From assembly GCF_018130765.1 (NCBI RefSeq), contig NZ_JAFCJZ010000005.1:62001-126000 (forward strand): a stretch of 64,000 nt of DNA. Direction: 5' to 3'. Shown here in pieces: positions 26,037-34,703 of the stretch (position 1 is its first letter; the number at the start of each line of letters is the position of its first letter). This stretch comes from Bradyrhizobium iriomotense. GTDB lineage: Bacteria; Pseudomonadota; Alphaproteobacteria; Rhizobiales; Xanthobacteraceae. Below the pieces are notes generated by a model. That model was not told the origin of the DNA, ran no database searches, and saw nothing but the letters and a program-made list of their open reading frames with translations. The position numbers and the translations under genes were made by a program.

Positions 26037-27395
26037 TCAGGCCGCCGCCGTCGGCACCAGCGCCTCGACGGTCAGGCCGCCATCGCCGGAGACGACGTTG
26101 AGCGTGCCGCCCAGCGCTAGGATCCGCTCGCGCATGCCGACGAGGCCGAAGCCGAGCTTCTGGCCCGGCTCCATGCCGCGTCCATTGTCGCTGACCCGCA
26201 CTCGGGCGCAGAGGCGGCCGTCGCGCGTCGGCTGGTCCGCAGGCTCGATGACGACATTGACCGCGGTGGCGCCGGCATGGCGGAACACGTTGGTGAGTGC
26301 CTCCTGCACCACGCGGTAGATGGTGAGGTCGGCGGTCTCGCCGGTCGCCCCAAGCCGCGGCGAGATCGTGGTTTCGATGGTGACGTCGGGATGCGACTCT
26401 CGCCACAGCCGGGACAGCGATTCCAGCGCCTGGCCGAGGCCGAGCTCGGCAAGGCCGACGGGCCGGAGGCGCTCCAGCACGCGGCGCGTGAATTGCTGGA
26501 GCGCGTTGATCTGCTCCAGGAGGGCGCCGCCGTGCTTGCGCACCGCCTCTGCGCTGGGCGCCTTCCCGTCCGCGAGCTTTGCCAGCGCGCTGGCATGGGC
26601 GCGCAGCGAGAACAGATACGGCCCGAACTCGTCGTGCAACTCGCGCGCGATCTCCTTGCGCTCGACGTCCTGCAGCGACACCGCGCGCTCAGCGAGGCGC
26701 CGCTTGTCCTCGACCGCCTCGCCGAGCGTCGCCGCCAGATGATTAAGCCTGGTGCAGATCGCGGCGAGCTCCGGCGCGCCGCCGGGCACGACGCGCGCCT
26801 CGTAATGCCCGCCTTCGAGCTTCCCCATGACCTCCGCCAGCGACTGCAGCGGCGCCAGCGCCCGGCCGACCACATTCATCATCACCAGGAACAGCGCGAG
26901 CGCGATCACCGAGCCGACCTCGAGCTGGGTCACGATGCCATCCCAGATCTCGGCGATCTCGTCATCGGGATGCGAGGTGATCCGGAGCGAGCCCGGCTTG
27001 CCATGGATCGAGACCGGCACGCTCACCGCGGTCTGCTCGGGATGAACCAGGCTGACGAACCAGGCCGGCGGGGCGCGGGTGTCGTCGTCGGCATCGGGCC
27101 GCGGCGGCGTCAGCGGGTTCCCACGGGAATCGTGAAGCGCGATGCTGACATGGCGCAGGCGGCTGAGATCGCGGGCGATCTGATTCAGCCTCGCATCCGG
27201 GTCGGGCGCCTCGTTGAGATCGGCAACGATCATCTCGATGAATTCGCGCGCAAGGCGGATCACGCTCTGGTCCTCGGCCTGCACACGCGGGCCGGCCTCG
27301 GCGACCTGGCGGCCGATATTGACCGCGAGCCCCAGCGCCAGCAGCAGCGCCAGCAACAGGTTGATGCGCGCGCGCAAGGATAGATTTTGCCACAT
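26037..27395 (-). CDS. NarL-type sensor histidine kinase (FlhS/PedS-like)
   Basis: A 452-residue inner-membrane kinase. TM helices at about 11-27 and 158-176 enclose a periplasmic sensor of the LapD/MoxY N-terminal type; a HAMP segment and then a HisKA_3 dimerisation domain with the phospho-acceptor His254 (ARELHDEFG) follow. The ATPase domain ends the protein (VVQEALTNVFRHA, SDNGRGM, GFGLVGMRERI). In methylotrophs such kinases pair with LuxR-type regulators to control formaldehyde and PQQ-alcohol oxidation. The regulator gene is divergent, 208 bases away. Confidence 0.9.
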   Translation of the reverse strand: MWQNLSLRARINLLLALLLALGLAVNIGRQVAEAGPRVQAEDQSVIRLAREFIEMIVADLNEAPDPDARLNQIARDLSRLRHVSIALHDSRGNPLTPPRPDADDDTRAPPAWFVSLVHPEQTAVSVPVSIHGKPGSLRITSHPDDEIAEIWDGIVTQLEVGSVIALALFLVMMNVVGRALAPLQSLAEVMGKLEGGHYEARVVPGGAPELAAICTRLNHLAATLGEAVEDKRRLAERAVSLQDVERKEIARELHDEFGPYLFSLRAHASALAKLADGKAPSAEAVRKHGGALLEQINALQQFTRRVLERLRPVGLAELGLGQALESLSRLWRESHPDVTIETTISPRLGATGETADLTIYRVVQEALTNVFRHAGATAVNVVIEPADQPTRDGRLCARVRVSDNGRGMEPGQKLGFGLVGMRERILALGGTLNVVSGDGGLTVEALVPTAAA

Positions 27396-27603
27396 TGGTT
27401 GCGTCCGTACCCCGCAAAGGATGCCCGCGCCTGCCGATGACGTTGACAGGGGCGAAGCGCCCGATATCTAATCGAAAGCGTACAGCAATCCCGGCCGGGT
27501 TGCATGAGGCGACGTGAGACGCGCGTGGCGTCCTGTTCGGTATCATGCGGCGCAAAACAGGCAGATTCTATCACGGGGAACGTGCTGTTACGGGGAAACG
27601 CCT

Positions 27604-28224
27604 ATGCGCATTCTGATCGTCGACGATCATCCCATTGTCGCCTCCGGCTGCCGTGCCGTGCTGGCCGATGAGGGCGAGATCGAGATCCTGGAGGCTGCCG
27701 ACGCCGAAGACGGCGAGAGCATCTTCATCGTCGAGCGCCCCGACCTCAGCATCATCGACATCAACCTGCCGACCGTCTCCGGCTTCGAGCTCGCGCGCCG
27801 CATTCTCGAGCGCGCGCCCGAGGCCCGCATCATCATGTTCAGCATGAACGACGACCCCGCTTTCGCCGCGCGCGCGATCGAATGCGGCGCCAAGGGCTAC
27901 GTCTCCAAGACCGGCGACCCCGACGACCTCGTCGAGGCGATCCGCGCCGTCGGCGGCGGCGGCACTTACCTTCCGACCGCCATTGCGCGCAGTATCGCCT
28001 TTGCCGGACCGGCGCTGGCGCAAAGCCCGCTGTCCAAGCTGAACGCACGCGAGATGGAGATCCTGCGGTTGCTCAGCGCCGGCAAGAGCCTGTCCGAGAT
28101 CGCCTGGCTGGTGCAGTCGTCGTACAAGACGGTGGCCAACACCTCCTCGATCATGCGACAGAAGCTCGGCGTGAAGACCTCGGTCGAGCTGGTCCGGCTG
28201 GCGATCGACAGCGGCGTCGCCTGA
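27604..28224 (+). CDS. NarL/LuxR-family response regulator (FlhR-like)
   Basis: A 206-residue response regulator. The receiver domain has acidic Asp7-Asp8 and the phospho-acceptor Asp52 (IIDINLP); the C-terminal HTH_LuxR domain (about 140-200) has LNAREMEILRLLSAGKSLSEIA. The ATG at 27604 follows GGGGAAACGCCT. It should be phosphorylated by the divergent kinase and likely activates nearby xoxF-, formaldehyde- or PQQ-linked genes. fghA follows 76 bases downstream, on the same strand. Confidence 0.93.
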   Translation: MRILIVDDHPIVASGCRAVLADEGEIEILEAADAEDGESIFIVERPDLSIIDINLPTVSGFELARRILERAPEARIIMFSMNDDPAFAARAIECGAKGYVSKTGDPDDLVEAIRAVGGGGTYLPTAIARSIAFAGPALAQSPLSKLNAREMEILRLLSAGKSLSEIAWLVQSSYKTVANTSSIMRQKLGVKTSVELVRLAIDSGVA

Positions 28225-28300
28225 CGACACGCGCCGCCGCAAATTCGGTCACACAAGCGTTGCAATGTTGATGTGGTTAGGTGCCACTGGAGCTTAAGGC

Positions 28301-29146
28301 ATGACGATTCAGACTGTCTCGACCAACAAATCCTACGGCGGCGTGCAGGGCGTGTATCGCCATGCCAGCCAGGCGACGGGCACCGACATGGTGTTCTCGG
28401 TCTATGTTCCGCCGCATGCCGACGGCGCCAAGCTGCCCGTGGTCTGGTACCTCTCCGGCCTCACCTGCACGCATGCCAACGTCACCGAGAAGGGTGAATT
28501 CCGCAGGGCCTGCGCCGAGCTCGGCCTGATCTTCGTCGCGCCCGACACCTCGCCGCGCGGGCCCGACGTGCCCGGCGATGCCAACAACGCCTATGATTTC
28601 GGTCTCGGCGCCGGCTTCTATGTCGACGCCACGCAGGATCCCTTTGCGCGCAACTATCGCATGTGGACCTATGTCACGGACGAGTTGCCCAAGCTCGTGG
28701 CGGAGAATTTTCCGGTCGATGCCAAGCGGCAGTCGGTGATGGGGCACTCGATGGGAGGCCACGGCGCGCTGACAGTGGCGCTGCGCAACCCGCACCGCTA
28801 TCGCGCGGCGAGCGCATTCGCGCCGATCGTCGCGCCGTCGCAGGTGCCCTGGGGCATCAAGGCCCTGACCGGCTATCTCGGACCGAACAAGGACACCTGG
28901 CGCAACCACGACACCGTGGCGCTGATCGAGGACGGCGCGAAATTCTCCGGCTTCCTGGTCGACTATGGCGACGCCGACAATTTCCTGAAGGAGCAGCTCA
29001 AGCCGGAGCTGCTGGACGCCGCCTGCAGCAAGGCCAACATTCCGCTGACGCTGCGGCGCCAGGCGGGGTATGACCACAGCTATTATTTCATCTCGACCTT
29101 CATGAGCGATCATCTGCACTGGCATGCGGCGAGATTGACGGCGTGA
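28301..29146 (+). CDS. fghA: S-formylglutathione hydrolase
   Basis: A 281-residue alpha/beta hydrolase (esterase D type) that splits S-formylglutathione into formate and glutathione, the last step of the glutathione pathway for formaldehyde. The nucleophile Ser150 is in GHSMGG, with an acidic residue in VDYGDADNF and the catalytic His in YDHSYYF. The oxyanion-hole segment YLSGLTCTHAN (50-60) is typical. It completes the route begun by gfa and flhA at 54.6-56.3 kb. It follows the response regulator. Confidence 0.95.
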   Translation: MTIQTVSTNKSYGGVQGVYRHASQATGTDMVFSVYVPPHADGAKLPVVWYLSGLTCTHANVTEKGEFRRACAELGLIFVAPDTSPRGPDVPGDANNAYDFGLGAGFYVDATQDPFARNYRMWTYVTDELPKLVAENFPVDAKRQSVMGHSMGGHGALTVALRNPHRYRAASAFAPIVAPSQVPWGIKALTGYLGPNKDTWRNHDTVALIEDGAKFSGFLVDYGDADNFLKEQLKPELLDAACSKANIPLTLRRQAGYDHSYYFISTFMSDHLHWHAARLTA

Positions 29147-29154
29147 TCTTTCTT

Positions 29155-29303
29155 CCTTCTCCCCTTGTGGGAGAAGGTGGCGCGAAGCGCCGGATGAGGG
29201 GTCTCTGTCCGCGCGTGCAAGCAAGAGTTGGACTCGCAGAGAGAACCCCTCACCCGTCTCGCCGCTATGCGGCGAGCCACCCTCTCCCACAAGGGGAGAG
29301 GGT
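29155..29303. repeat. Palindromic intergenic repeat, type B (copy 1)
   Basis: About 150 bases between the convergent fghA and DUF genes. The ends are inverted copies around CCTTCTCCCCTTGTGGGAG and CTCCCACAAGGGGAGAGG. Internal hairpins include GGCGCGAAGCGCC and CTCGCCGC/GCGGCGAG. Further copies are at 38408-38544 and 43022-43171. Confidence 0.8.
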
Positions 29304-29310
29304 GCAGCGG

Positions 29311-29333
29311 CGCACGCGGGGAGAGGCGAAGAC
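29311..29333. repeat. Solo end of repeat type A
   Basis: These 23 bases are identical to the right end of the type A element (6402-6424), sitting just after the type B element and at the 3' end of the next gene. It shows the two repeat types can become joined. Confidence 0.6.
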
Positions 29334-29334
29334 C

Positions 29335-29835
29335 TCACGGCTTGCCGTAATTCGGCGCCAGCAAGCGGTTGCGGATCAGGTAGCTCATCGTACGCGTCCA
29401 GGATTCGTCGGTATTGCCGCGCATGTCGGCGCTGGCGGCGGTGATCATGTTGCCGGTCTTCACGTCGCGCAGATAGACGTTGAGGTTGATGATCAGGTTC
29501 GAGACCTTCTGCACCATGCCGGTGATCTCGAGCTCGGCGCCGAGCTGCCCGGCAAGCTTGAGGTCGCAGCCGCCACAGGCCTGCAAATTGGCGTGACGGG
29601 CGGCGTCCCTGACCGGCGCGATGTCGAGCACCTGGAACTTGCCCGACTCTGCCAATTCCTTGCGCAGCTGCTCGCTGATGCGCTGAAGCCGCGCCTCTTC
29701 CGGCTTGGAGCCGTAGAACTCGCCGGGCAGGCTGGTGTCGATCAGCTCGAAGTCGAACACGGCGAGCTTCGGCGGGTCGGCGAACGCGGCCGAGCCCGTC
29801 AACAGCAAAGCGATGAAACATATCAGCGCTCGCAT
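29335..29835 (-). CDS. Exported protein of unknown function in PQQ-alcohol system (DUF2380/DUF3280-like)
   Basis: A 166-residue secreted protein with a signal peptide (MRALICFIALLLTGSAAFA). The mature part begins PPKLAVFDFELIDTS, like proteins of this DUF that accompany PQQ dehydrogenase ABC systems. It has a Cys pair in LQACGGCDLKL, perhaps metal-binding or redox-active. The ATG at 29835 gives the signal peptide; a 23-residue longer start is possible. It diverges from the substrate-binding gene. Biochemical role unknown. Confidence 0.75.
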   Translation of the reverse strand: MRALICFIALLLTGSAAFADPPKLAVFDFELIDTSLPGEFYGSKPEEARLQRISEQLRKELAESGKFQVLDIAPVRDAARHANLQACGGCDLKLAGQLGAELEITGMVQKVSNLIINLNVYLRDVKTGNMITAASADMRGNTDESWTRTMSYLIRNRLLAPNYGKP

Positions 29836-29964
29836 GATCGTGATTCCGCCTCCTCTCGCCGCGACGACGAAATGCGGGGTTGCATGCCCTGACAAATCGG
29901 TCATGCTTGAAGCAGAAACAATTCTCCATCGGCGGTCAAGCCGGGGAGAACGTTTGGAGGAAAT

Positions 29965-31146
29965 ATGATCCGATGGTTGGTCGGCCTGATCGGCTGGAGT
30001 CTTGCCGCGACGAGCGCGCTCGCGGCCGACCCCGTCACGATCGGCGTCGGCTATCTCGGAATCGCCGGCACCAGATCGACGCTGTCGCTGGTCGAGCAGC
30101 CCGCCGAGAATGACGGCGTCGCCGGCGCGCGCCTCGCCATCGAGGACAACAACACCACCGGAAAATTCACGGGCCAGCGGTTTACGCTGGAGGAGCGCCG
30201 CATCAGGGAAGGCGAGGATCCCGTCCAGGCCGCAACCACGCTCGCCGAGAAAAACGGCTTCATCATCGCCGACCTGCCAGCCGATGCAGTCTTGAAGGTT
30301 GCCGACGCCCTGCGGGAACGGGGCACGCTGCTATTCAATGCCGGCGCGATCGACGAGCGGCTGCGCGAGGCCGATTGCCGCGCCAATGTCATCCACACCG
30401 CGCCGACGCGGGCGATGCTGGCCGATGCGCTCGGCCAGTATCTGGTGTGGAAGAAGTGGTCGCGCTGGCTGCTGGTGGTCGGCTCGCATGACGAGGACAA
30501 GCTGTTCGCCGACGCACTGCGGCGCACCGCCACGCGGTTCGGCGCCAAGATCGTACAGGAGCGCACATTCGAAGACAAAGGCGGCGCGCGGCGCACCGAC
30601 TCCGGCGTCACGCAGATCCAGCGGCAGATGCCGGTGTTCACCCAACAGGCACCCGCCTACGACGTGCTGGTCGCCGCCGACGAGAGCGAGGTGTTCGGCG
30701 CCTACCTGCCCTATCGCACCTGGGATCCGCGGCCGGTCGCGGGCTCGGCCGGCCTCGTGCCGCGCAGCTGGGACGCATCGCAGGACCAGTGGGGCGCGAT
30801 CCAGATGCAGAACCGCTTCATCAAGCTGAATTCGCGGCGCATGACCGCGCTCGACATGCAAGCCTGGACCGCGGTGCGCATGATCGGGGAGGCCACCTCG
30901 CGCACCAATTCCGGCGACGTCAAGAAAGTCACCGACTTCATCAAGGGCCCGGACTTCTCCGTCGCCGCCTTCAAGGGCACGCGGCTCACCCTGCGCGACT
31001 GGAATCTCCAATTGCGCCAACCGATCCTGCTGGTCGACGGCCGCATGGTGGTGTCGGTGTCGCCGCAGGAAGGATTCCTGCACCAGGTCTCCGAGCTCGA
31101 CACGCTCGGCTACGATCGCCCGGAGAGCAAATGCAAGCTGAAATGA
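29965..31146 (+). CDS. Periplasmic substrate-binding protein of the PQQ-alcohol ABC system (LutA-like)
   Basis: A 393-residue periplasmic protein with a signal peptide (1-20). The fold is the branched-chain amino acid receptor type: VTIGVGYLGIAG (24-35), then ENDGVAGARLAIEDNNTTG. It resembles the ABC substrate-binding family known to accompany PQQ-dependent alcohol dehydrogenases. In M. extorquens a comparable gene is the first of the lut lanthanide-uptake cluster. The ribosome site TGGAGGAAAT is excellent. It heads a five-gene cluster with beta-propeller, ATPase, permease and exported protein. Confidence 0.88.
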   Translation: MIRWLVGLIGWSLAATSALAADPVTIGVGYLGIAGTRSTLSLVEQPAENDGVAGARLAIEDNNTTGKFTGQRFTLEERRIREGEDPVQAATTLAEKNGFIIADLPADAVLKVADALRERGTLLFNAGAIDERLREADCRANVIHTAPTRAMLADALGQYLVWKKWSRWLLVVGSHDEDKLFADALRRTATRFGAKIVQERTFEDKGGARRTDSGVTQIQRQMPVFTQQAPAYDVLVAADESEVFGAYLPYRTWDPRPVAGSAGLVPRSWDASQDQWGAIQMQNRFIKLNSRRMTALDMQAWTAVRMIGEATSRTNSGDVKKVTDFIKGPDFSVAAFKGTRLTLRDWNLQLRQPILLVDGRMVVSVSPQEGFLHQVSELDTLGYDRPESKCKLK

Positions 31147-31191
31147 GCATTGTGAAATGAGTTCGAGCGACCACCGCGACAACGCTGCGCT

Positions 31192-31320
31192 CCCTCCCCC
31201 GCCTGCGGGGGAGGGTTGGGGAGAGGGTGTCTCCACGAGCGATACCCCCCAAGAGGAGAGAGCCCTCTCCCGTATCGCATCTGACGATGCGATACGACCT
31301 CCCCCGCAAGCGGGGGAGGT
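31192..31320. repeat. Triple-hairpin intergenic element inside the lut-like operon
   Basis: Three strong stems in a row: an 11-bp stem (CCCTCCCCCGC) at 31192-31215, a perfect 10-bp stem (CGTATCGCAT / ATGCGATACG) at 31271-31296, and an 11-bp stem (ACCTCCCCCGC / GCGGGGGAGGT) at 31297-31320. It lies between the substrate-binding and beta-propeller genes and overlaps the likely start of the latter. Confidence 0.8.
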
Positions 31321-32308
31321 GAAGACCGCTCGCGGACAGACCTTGCGCAAGCTGGTGACGGCCTTGCCCGTGGCAATCACGCTCGCCGCGGCGCCCGCGC
31401 ATGCGTTCATCGCCTATGTCTCGAACGAGAAGAGCAACACGGTCTCGGTGATCGATACCGACAGCTGGACCGTGACCAAGACCATCAAGGTCGGCCAGCG
31501 CCCGCGCGGCATCGATTTCACGCGCGACGGCAAGTTCGTGATGGTCGCGGTCGGTGACGACGATACCATCCAGGTAATCGATGCGAAGACGCAGGCCGTG
31601 GTGGACAGCCTGCCCTCCGGACCCGACCCCGAACTGTTCGCGCAGGACGCCGCCGGCAAGGTTCTCTATGTCGCCAACGAGAACGACAACACGGTGACGG
31701 TGATCGACCTCGAGAAGCGCGCCCGGCTCGGCGACATCCAGGTCGGCGTCGAACCCGAGGGCATGACCATCAGCCCCGACGGCAAGACGCTGATCAACAC
31801 GTCTGAAACCACCAACATGGCGCATTTCATCGACACGAGCTCGCGCCAGATCGTCGCCAATGTGCTGGTCGATGCGCGGCCGCGCTTTGCCGAATTCAAG
31901 CATGACTCTTCGGAAGTCTGGGTATCCTCGGAGATCGGCGGCACCGTGTCGGTGATCGATCCCAACAAGCACGAGGTGATCGGCAAGGTCACATTCGAGA
32001 TCCCGGGCTTGCGCAAGGAGGCGATCCAGCCGGTCGGCATTGGCATGACCAAAGACGACAAGACCGCCTTCGTCGCGCTCGGCCCGGCCAACCGCATCGC
32101 CGTGGTCGACGTCGCCTCGCGCAAGGTGACGAAATACCTGCTGGTCGGGCAGCGCGTCTGGCACATGGCATTCACGCCTGACGAAAAGTACCTGCTCTCC
32201 ACCAACGGCGTGTCGAACGACGTGTCCGTCATCGACGTCGCCGCGCAAAAGGTGATCAAGACCATTCAGGTGGGCGAACTGCCCTGGGGCATCACGATCG
32301 CGCCATGA
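31319..32308 (+). CDS. PQQ-associated YVTN-type beta-propeller protein
   Basis: A roughly 329-residue periplasmic beta-propeller made of repeats like FIAYVSNEKSNTVSVIDT and LYVANENDNTVTVIDLE. It belongs to the beta-propeller family linked to PQQ-dependent catabolism. The start is uncertain: GTG at 31319 gives a good signal peptide (n-region KTARGQTLRK, cleaved after APAHA); TTG at 31343 is a shorter option. The ATG at 31157 would place 62 repeat-encoded residues before the signal peptide and is unlikely. It is coupled by ATGA to the ATPase gene. Its ligand is unknown; a lanthanide or carrier role is suggested by context. Confidence 0.85.
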   Translation: MKTARGQTLRKLVTALPVAITLAAAPAHAFIAYVSNEKSNTVSVIDTDSWTVTKTIKVGQRPRGIDFTRDGKFVMVAVGDDDTIQVIDAKTQAVVDSLPSGPDPELFAQDAAGKVLYVANENDNTVTVIDLEKRARLGDIQVGVEPEGMTISPDGKTLINTSETTNMAHFIDTSSRQIVANVLVDARPRFAEFKHDSSEVWVSSEIGGTVSVIDPNKHEVIGKVTFEIPGLRKEAIQPVGIGMTKDDKTAFVALGPANRIAVVDVASRKVTKYLLVGQRVWHMAFTPDEKYLLSTNGVSNDVSVIDVAAQKVIKTIQVGELPWGITIAP

Positions 32309-33111
32309 CAAGCCCTGCTCCCATCACTGAGCAACGCGAGGCGCCACGGCCCGATCCGGCCGCGGTGCCGGCGCTGGCGATCGACGGTGTCAGCCATTCC
32401 TATGGCCCGCGCCGTGCGTTGATGGACGTGTCTTTCAATGTGCAGCCCGCGAGCTTCACCGCGCTGCTCGGGCTCAACGGTGCCGGCAAGAGCACGCTGT
32501 TCTCGCTCATCACGCGGCTGTTCGGCATCCAGTCCGGCCGCGTCGGCATTTTCGGGCATGACATCAGCAGGAGTCCCGGCGAGGCGCTGCGGCTGCTCGG
32601 GGTCGTGTTCCAGCCGCGCACGCTCGATCTTGATCTGTCGCTGACGCAGAACCTGCTCTATCACGCCGCGCTTCACGGCATCAGCCGCCGCGAGGCCGCC
32701 GCGCGCAGCGCCGAACTGCTCGGCCGCATCGGGCTCGCCGATCGCGCCGGCAGCAAGGTCCGCGATCTCTCCGGCGGCCAGATGCGGCGGCTGGAGATCG
32801 CGCGTGCGCTCTTGCACCGGCCCCGGCTGCTCCTGCTCGACGAGCCGACCGTCGGCCTGGATGTCAAGGCGCGCGCCGACATCATCAGCCATGTCCGCCA
32901 GCTCGTGACCGAGCAAGGCATCGGCGTGCTCTGGGCGACGCACCTGTTCGACGAGATCGTGGCCGGCGACGATCTCGTGGTGCTGCATCAGGGCAAGGTG
33001 CTGGCGCAGGGGCCGATGAGCCGCGTCGTCGCGGAGGCCGGCGCCCAGGACGTCAACACCGCCTTCATGCGCCTCACCGGCGCGCAAGTAATGCCGGGAG
33101 GCGGCACATGA
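32305..33111 (+). CDS. ABC transporter ATPase of the PQQ-alcohol system (LutE-like)
   Basis: A 268-residue ABC ATPase. Walker A is GLNGAGKST, the signature motif LSGGQMRR, Walker B LLLLDEPT and the switch His in WATHLFDE. It matches the ATPase family found beside PQQ-dependent alcohol dehydrogenases. Start and stop overlap both neighbours (ATGA), so it is made with the permease and propeller. It powers transport across the inner membrane; cargo and direction are open. Confidence 0.92.
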   Translation: MTSPAPITEQREAPRPDPAAVPALAIDGVSHSYGPRRALMDVSFNVQPASFTALLGLNGAGKSTLFSLITRLFGIQSGRVGIFGHDISRSPGEALRLLGVVFQPRTLDLDLSLTQNLLYHAALHGISRREAAARSAELLGRIGLADRAGSKVRDLSGGQMRRLEIARALLHRPRLLLLDEPTVGLDVKARADIISHVRQLVTEQGIGVLWATHLFDEIVAGDDLVVLHQGKVLAQGPMSRVVAEAGAQDVNTAFMRLTGAQVMPGGGT

Positions 33112-33956
33112 GCAGCATCATCACGCGCGATGCGCCGCGCGGCTTCTCGGCCGCGGAGTACATGACCTGCCTCACCGGCATCGTCTGGCGCGAGGGCCTG
33201 CGCTTCCTGCATCAGCGCGAGCGCTTCGTCTCGGCGCTGGTGCGGCCTTTGGTGTGGCTCTTCATCTTCGCCGCCGGCTTCCGCCAGGTGCTCGGCATCT
33301 CCATCATCCCGCCTTACGAGACCTACATCCTCTACGAGGTCTATATCGCGCCCGGGCTGATGGCGATGATCCAGCTCTTCAACGGCATGCAGTCCTCGCT
33401 GTCGATGGTCTATGACCGCGAGATGGGCAACATGCGCACTCTGCTGGTGAGCCCGCTGCCGCGCGGCTTCCTGTTGTTCTGCAAGCTGCTCGCGGGCACG
33501 GCGGTGTCGCTGCTCCAGGTCTATGCCTTCCTGCTGATCGCCTGGTTCTGGGACATCACCCCGCCACCGTCGGGCTATCTCACCGTGCTGCCGGCGCTGA
33601 TCCTGTCGGGATTGATGCTGGGCTCACTCGGCATGCTGATCTCTTCCGGAATCAAGCAGCTCGAGAATTTTGCCGGCGTCATGAACTTCGTGATCTTCCC
33701 GATGTTCTTTGCCTCCTCCGCGCTCTACCCGCTCTGGCGGGTGCAGGAGGGCAGCCCCTATCTCTATTATCTTTGCGAGGCCAATCCGTTCACTCATGCG
33801 GTCGAGCTGATACGTTTTGCATTCTACGGGCAAATCAACTGGATCTCGCTGGCGGTGGTCGCAGCCTGCACAATCGTCTTCATGATCGGCGCGATTTGGG
33901 CCTATGATCCCTCGCGCGGGCTGGCGCGACGGGGGCCCGCGGGAGGCGAAGGATGA
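33108..33956 (+). CDS. ABC-2 type permease of the PQQ-alcohol system (LutF/PedC-like)
   Basis: A 282-residue inner-membrane permease with six hydrophobic segments (about 45-65, 85-105, 125-145, 155-180, 185-210, 245-265). It is of the ABC-2 type, which is best known in exporters, although the system includes a solute-binding protein. The motif MVYDREMGNMRTLLVSPLPR is typical of the family. It is coupled by ATGA overlap to genes on both sides. Confidence 0.92.
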   Translation: MSSIITRDAPRGFSAAEYMTCLTGIVWREGLRFLHQRERFVSALVRPLVWLFIFAAGFRQVLGISIIPPYETYILYEVYIAPGLMAMIQLFNGMQSSLSMVYDREMGNMRTLLVSPLPRGFLLFCKLLAGTAVSLLQVYAFLLIAWFWDITPPPSGYLTVLPALILSGLMLGSLGMLISSGIKQLENFAGVMNFVIFPMFFASSALYPLWRVQEGSPYLYYLCEANPFTHAVELIRFAFYGQINWISLAVVAACTIVFMIGAIWAYDPSRGLARRGPAGGEG

Positions 33957-34567
33957 AGGTTCGGGTTCTGGCGACGGCTGTACTAGTGCTCGCTGCGGCG
34001 AGCACGGCCGCGCGCGCGGCCGATCCGCGCTACCCCGACTGGCCCTGCACACAGGCCAAAGTGCCGGAAATCTCGCTTGCCGCCGTCTGGGCCGGTCCTG
34101 CGCTCGGTGACGCCGAGACAAAGTGGAGGGATGACGCCAAGGTCAGCGCGCTGGTCTCAAAGCTGGCGGCGCGCAAGACGCCGCTGGATGAGGCCGAGAA
34201 GTCGGTGAAGGAGTTCCTGACCGGCTCCGCCGCCGACAAGGCCACCAACGCCAAGCTGCTGTTCGCCGGCCTGTTCGACACGCTCAACGCCCAGCGCTCC
34301 CAAGTCATGCTCGGACTCGAACGCGTCAGCCGCAAGCAGCGCGACGCCGCCGACAAGATCCGCGAGGAGACGCTTCAGCTCCAGGCTCTGCAGGGCGCGA
34401 CACCTCGTGACGAGGCCAAGGTCGAGGCGCTCAGCAACGAGCTGATCTGGAAGACCCGCATCTTCGAGGACCGCCACAAGGTGGTGCGCTTCGTCTGCGA
34501 GGTTCCGACCTCGATCGACCAGCGCCTTTTCGCGCTCGGGCGCGTCATCCAGCAGGAAATGGAATAG
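33953..34567 (+). CDS. Exported protein of the PQQ-alcohol ABC operon (LutG-like position)
   Basis: A 204-residue secreted protein with a signal peptide (about 1-22, cleaved after ARA). The mature form starts DPRYPDWPCTQAKVPEIS and has two Cys, one near each end, which may form a disulfide. The central part is helical and charged (SRKQRDAADKIREETLQLQ). Function unknown. It is coupled to the permease by ATGA and is the last gene before a hairpin. Confidence 0.78.
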   Translation: MKVRVLATAVLVLAAASTAARAADPRYPDWPCTQAKVPEISLAAVWAGPALGDAETKWRDDAKVSALVSKLAARKTPLDEAEKSVKEFLTGSAADKATNAKLLFAGLFDTLNAQRSQVMLGLERVSRKQRDAADKIREETLQLQALQGATPRDEAKVEALSNELIWKTRIFEDRHKVVRFVCEVPTSIDQRLFALGRVIQQEME

Positions 34568-34584
34568 CGTCAGCCACGCTGACG
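34568..34584 (+). terminator. Hairpin directly after the lut-like operon
   Basis: A perfect 7-bp stem (CGTCAGC / CAC / GCTGACG) beginning at the base after the stop codon. No U-run follows, so it may be a weak terminator or 3'-end stabiliser. Confidence 0.45.
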
Positions 34585-34703
34585 GCTCACGAAAAGTTCC
34601 CGTTATCGCCTCGGGAACGTTAACCTTTTGCCGCGCTATCTGCCGGAACCAAATCGATTTATGATGGCTTGTCGAAGTCAACTCCAGATGTCGGGAGACC
34701 TCG

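Noticed and set aside
31157..31318. N-terminal extension of the beta-propeller from the ATG at 31157
   Set aside because: It translates hairpin repeat sequence and would place 62 residues before a clear signal peptide.
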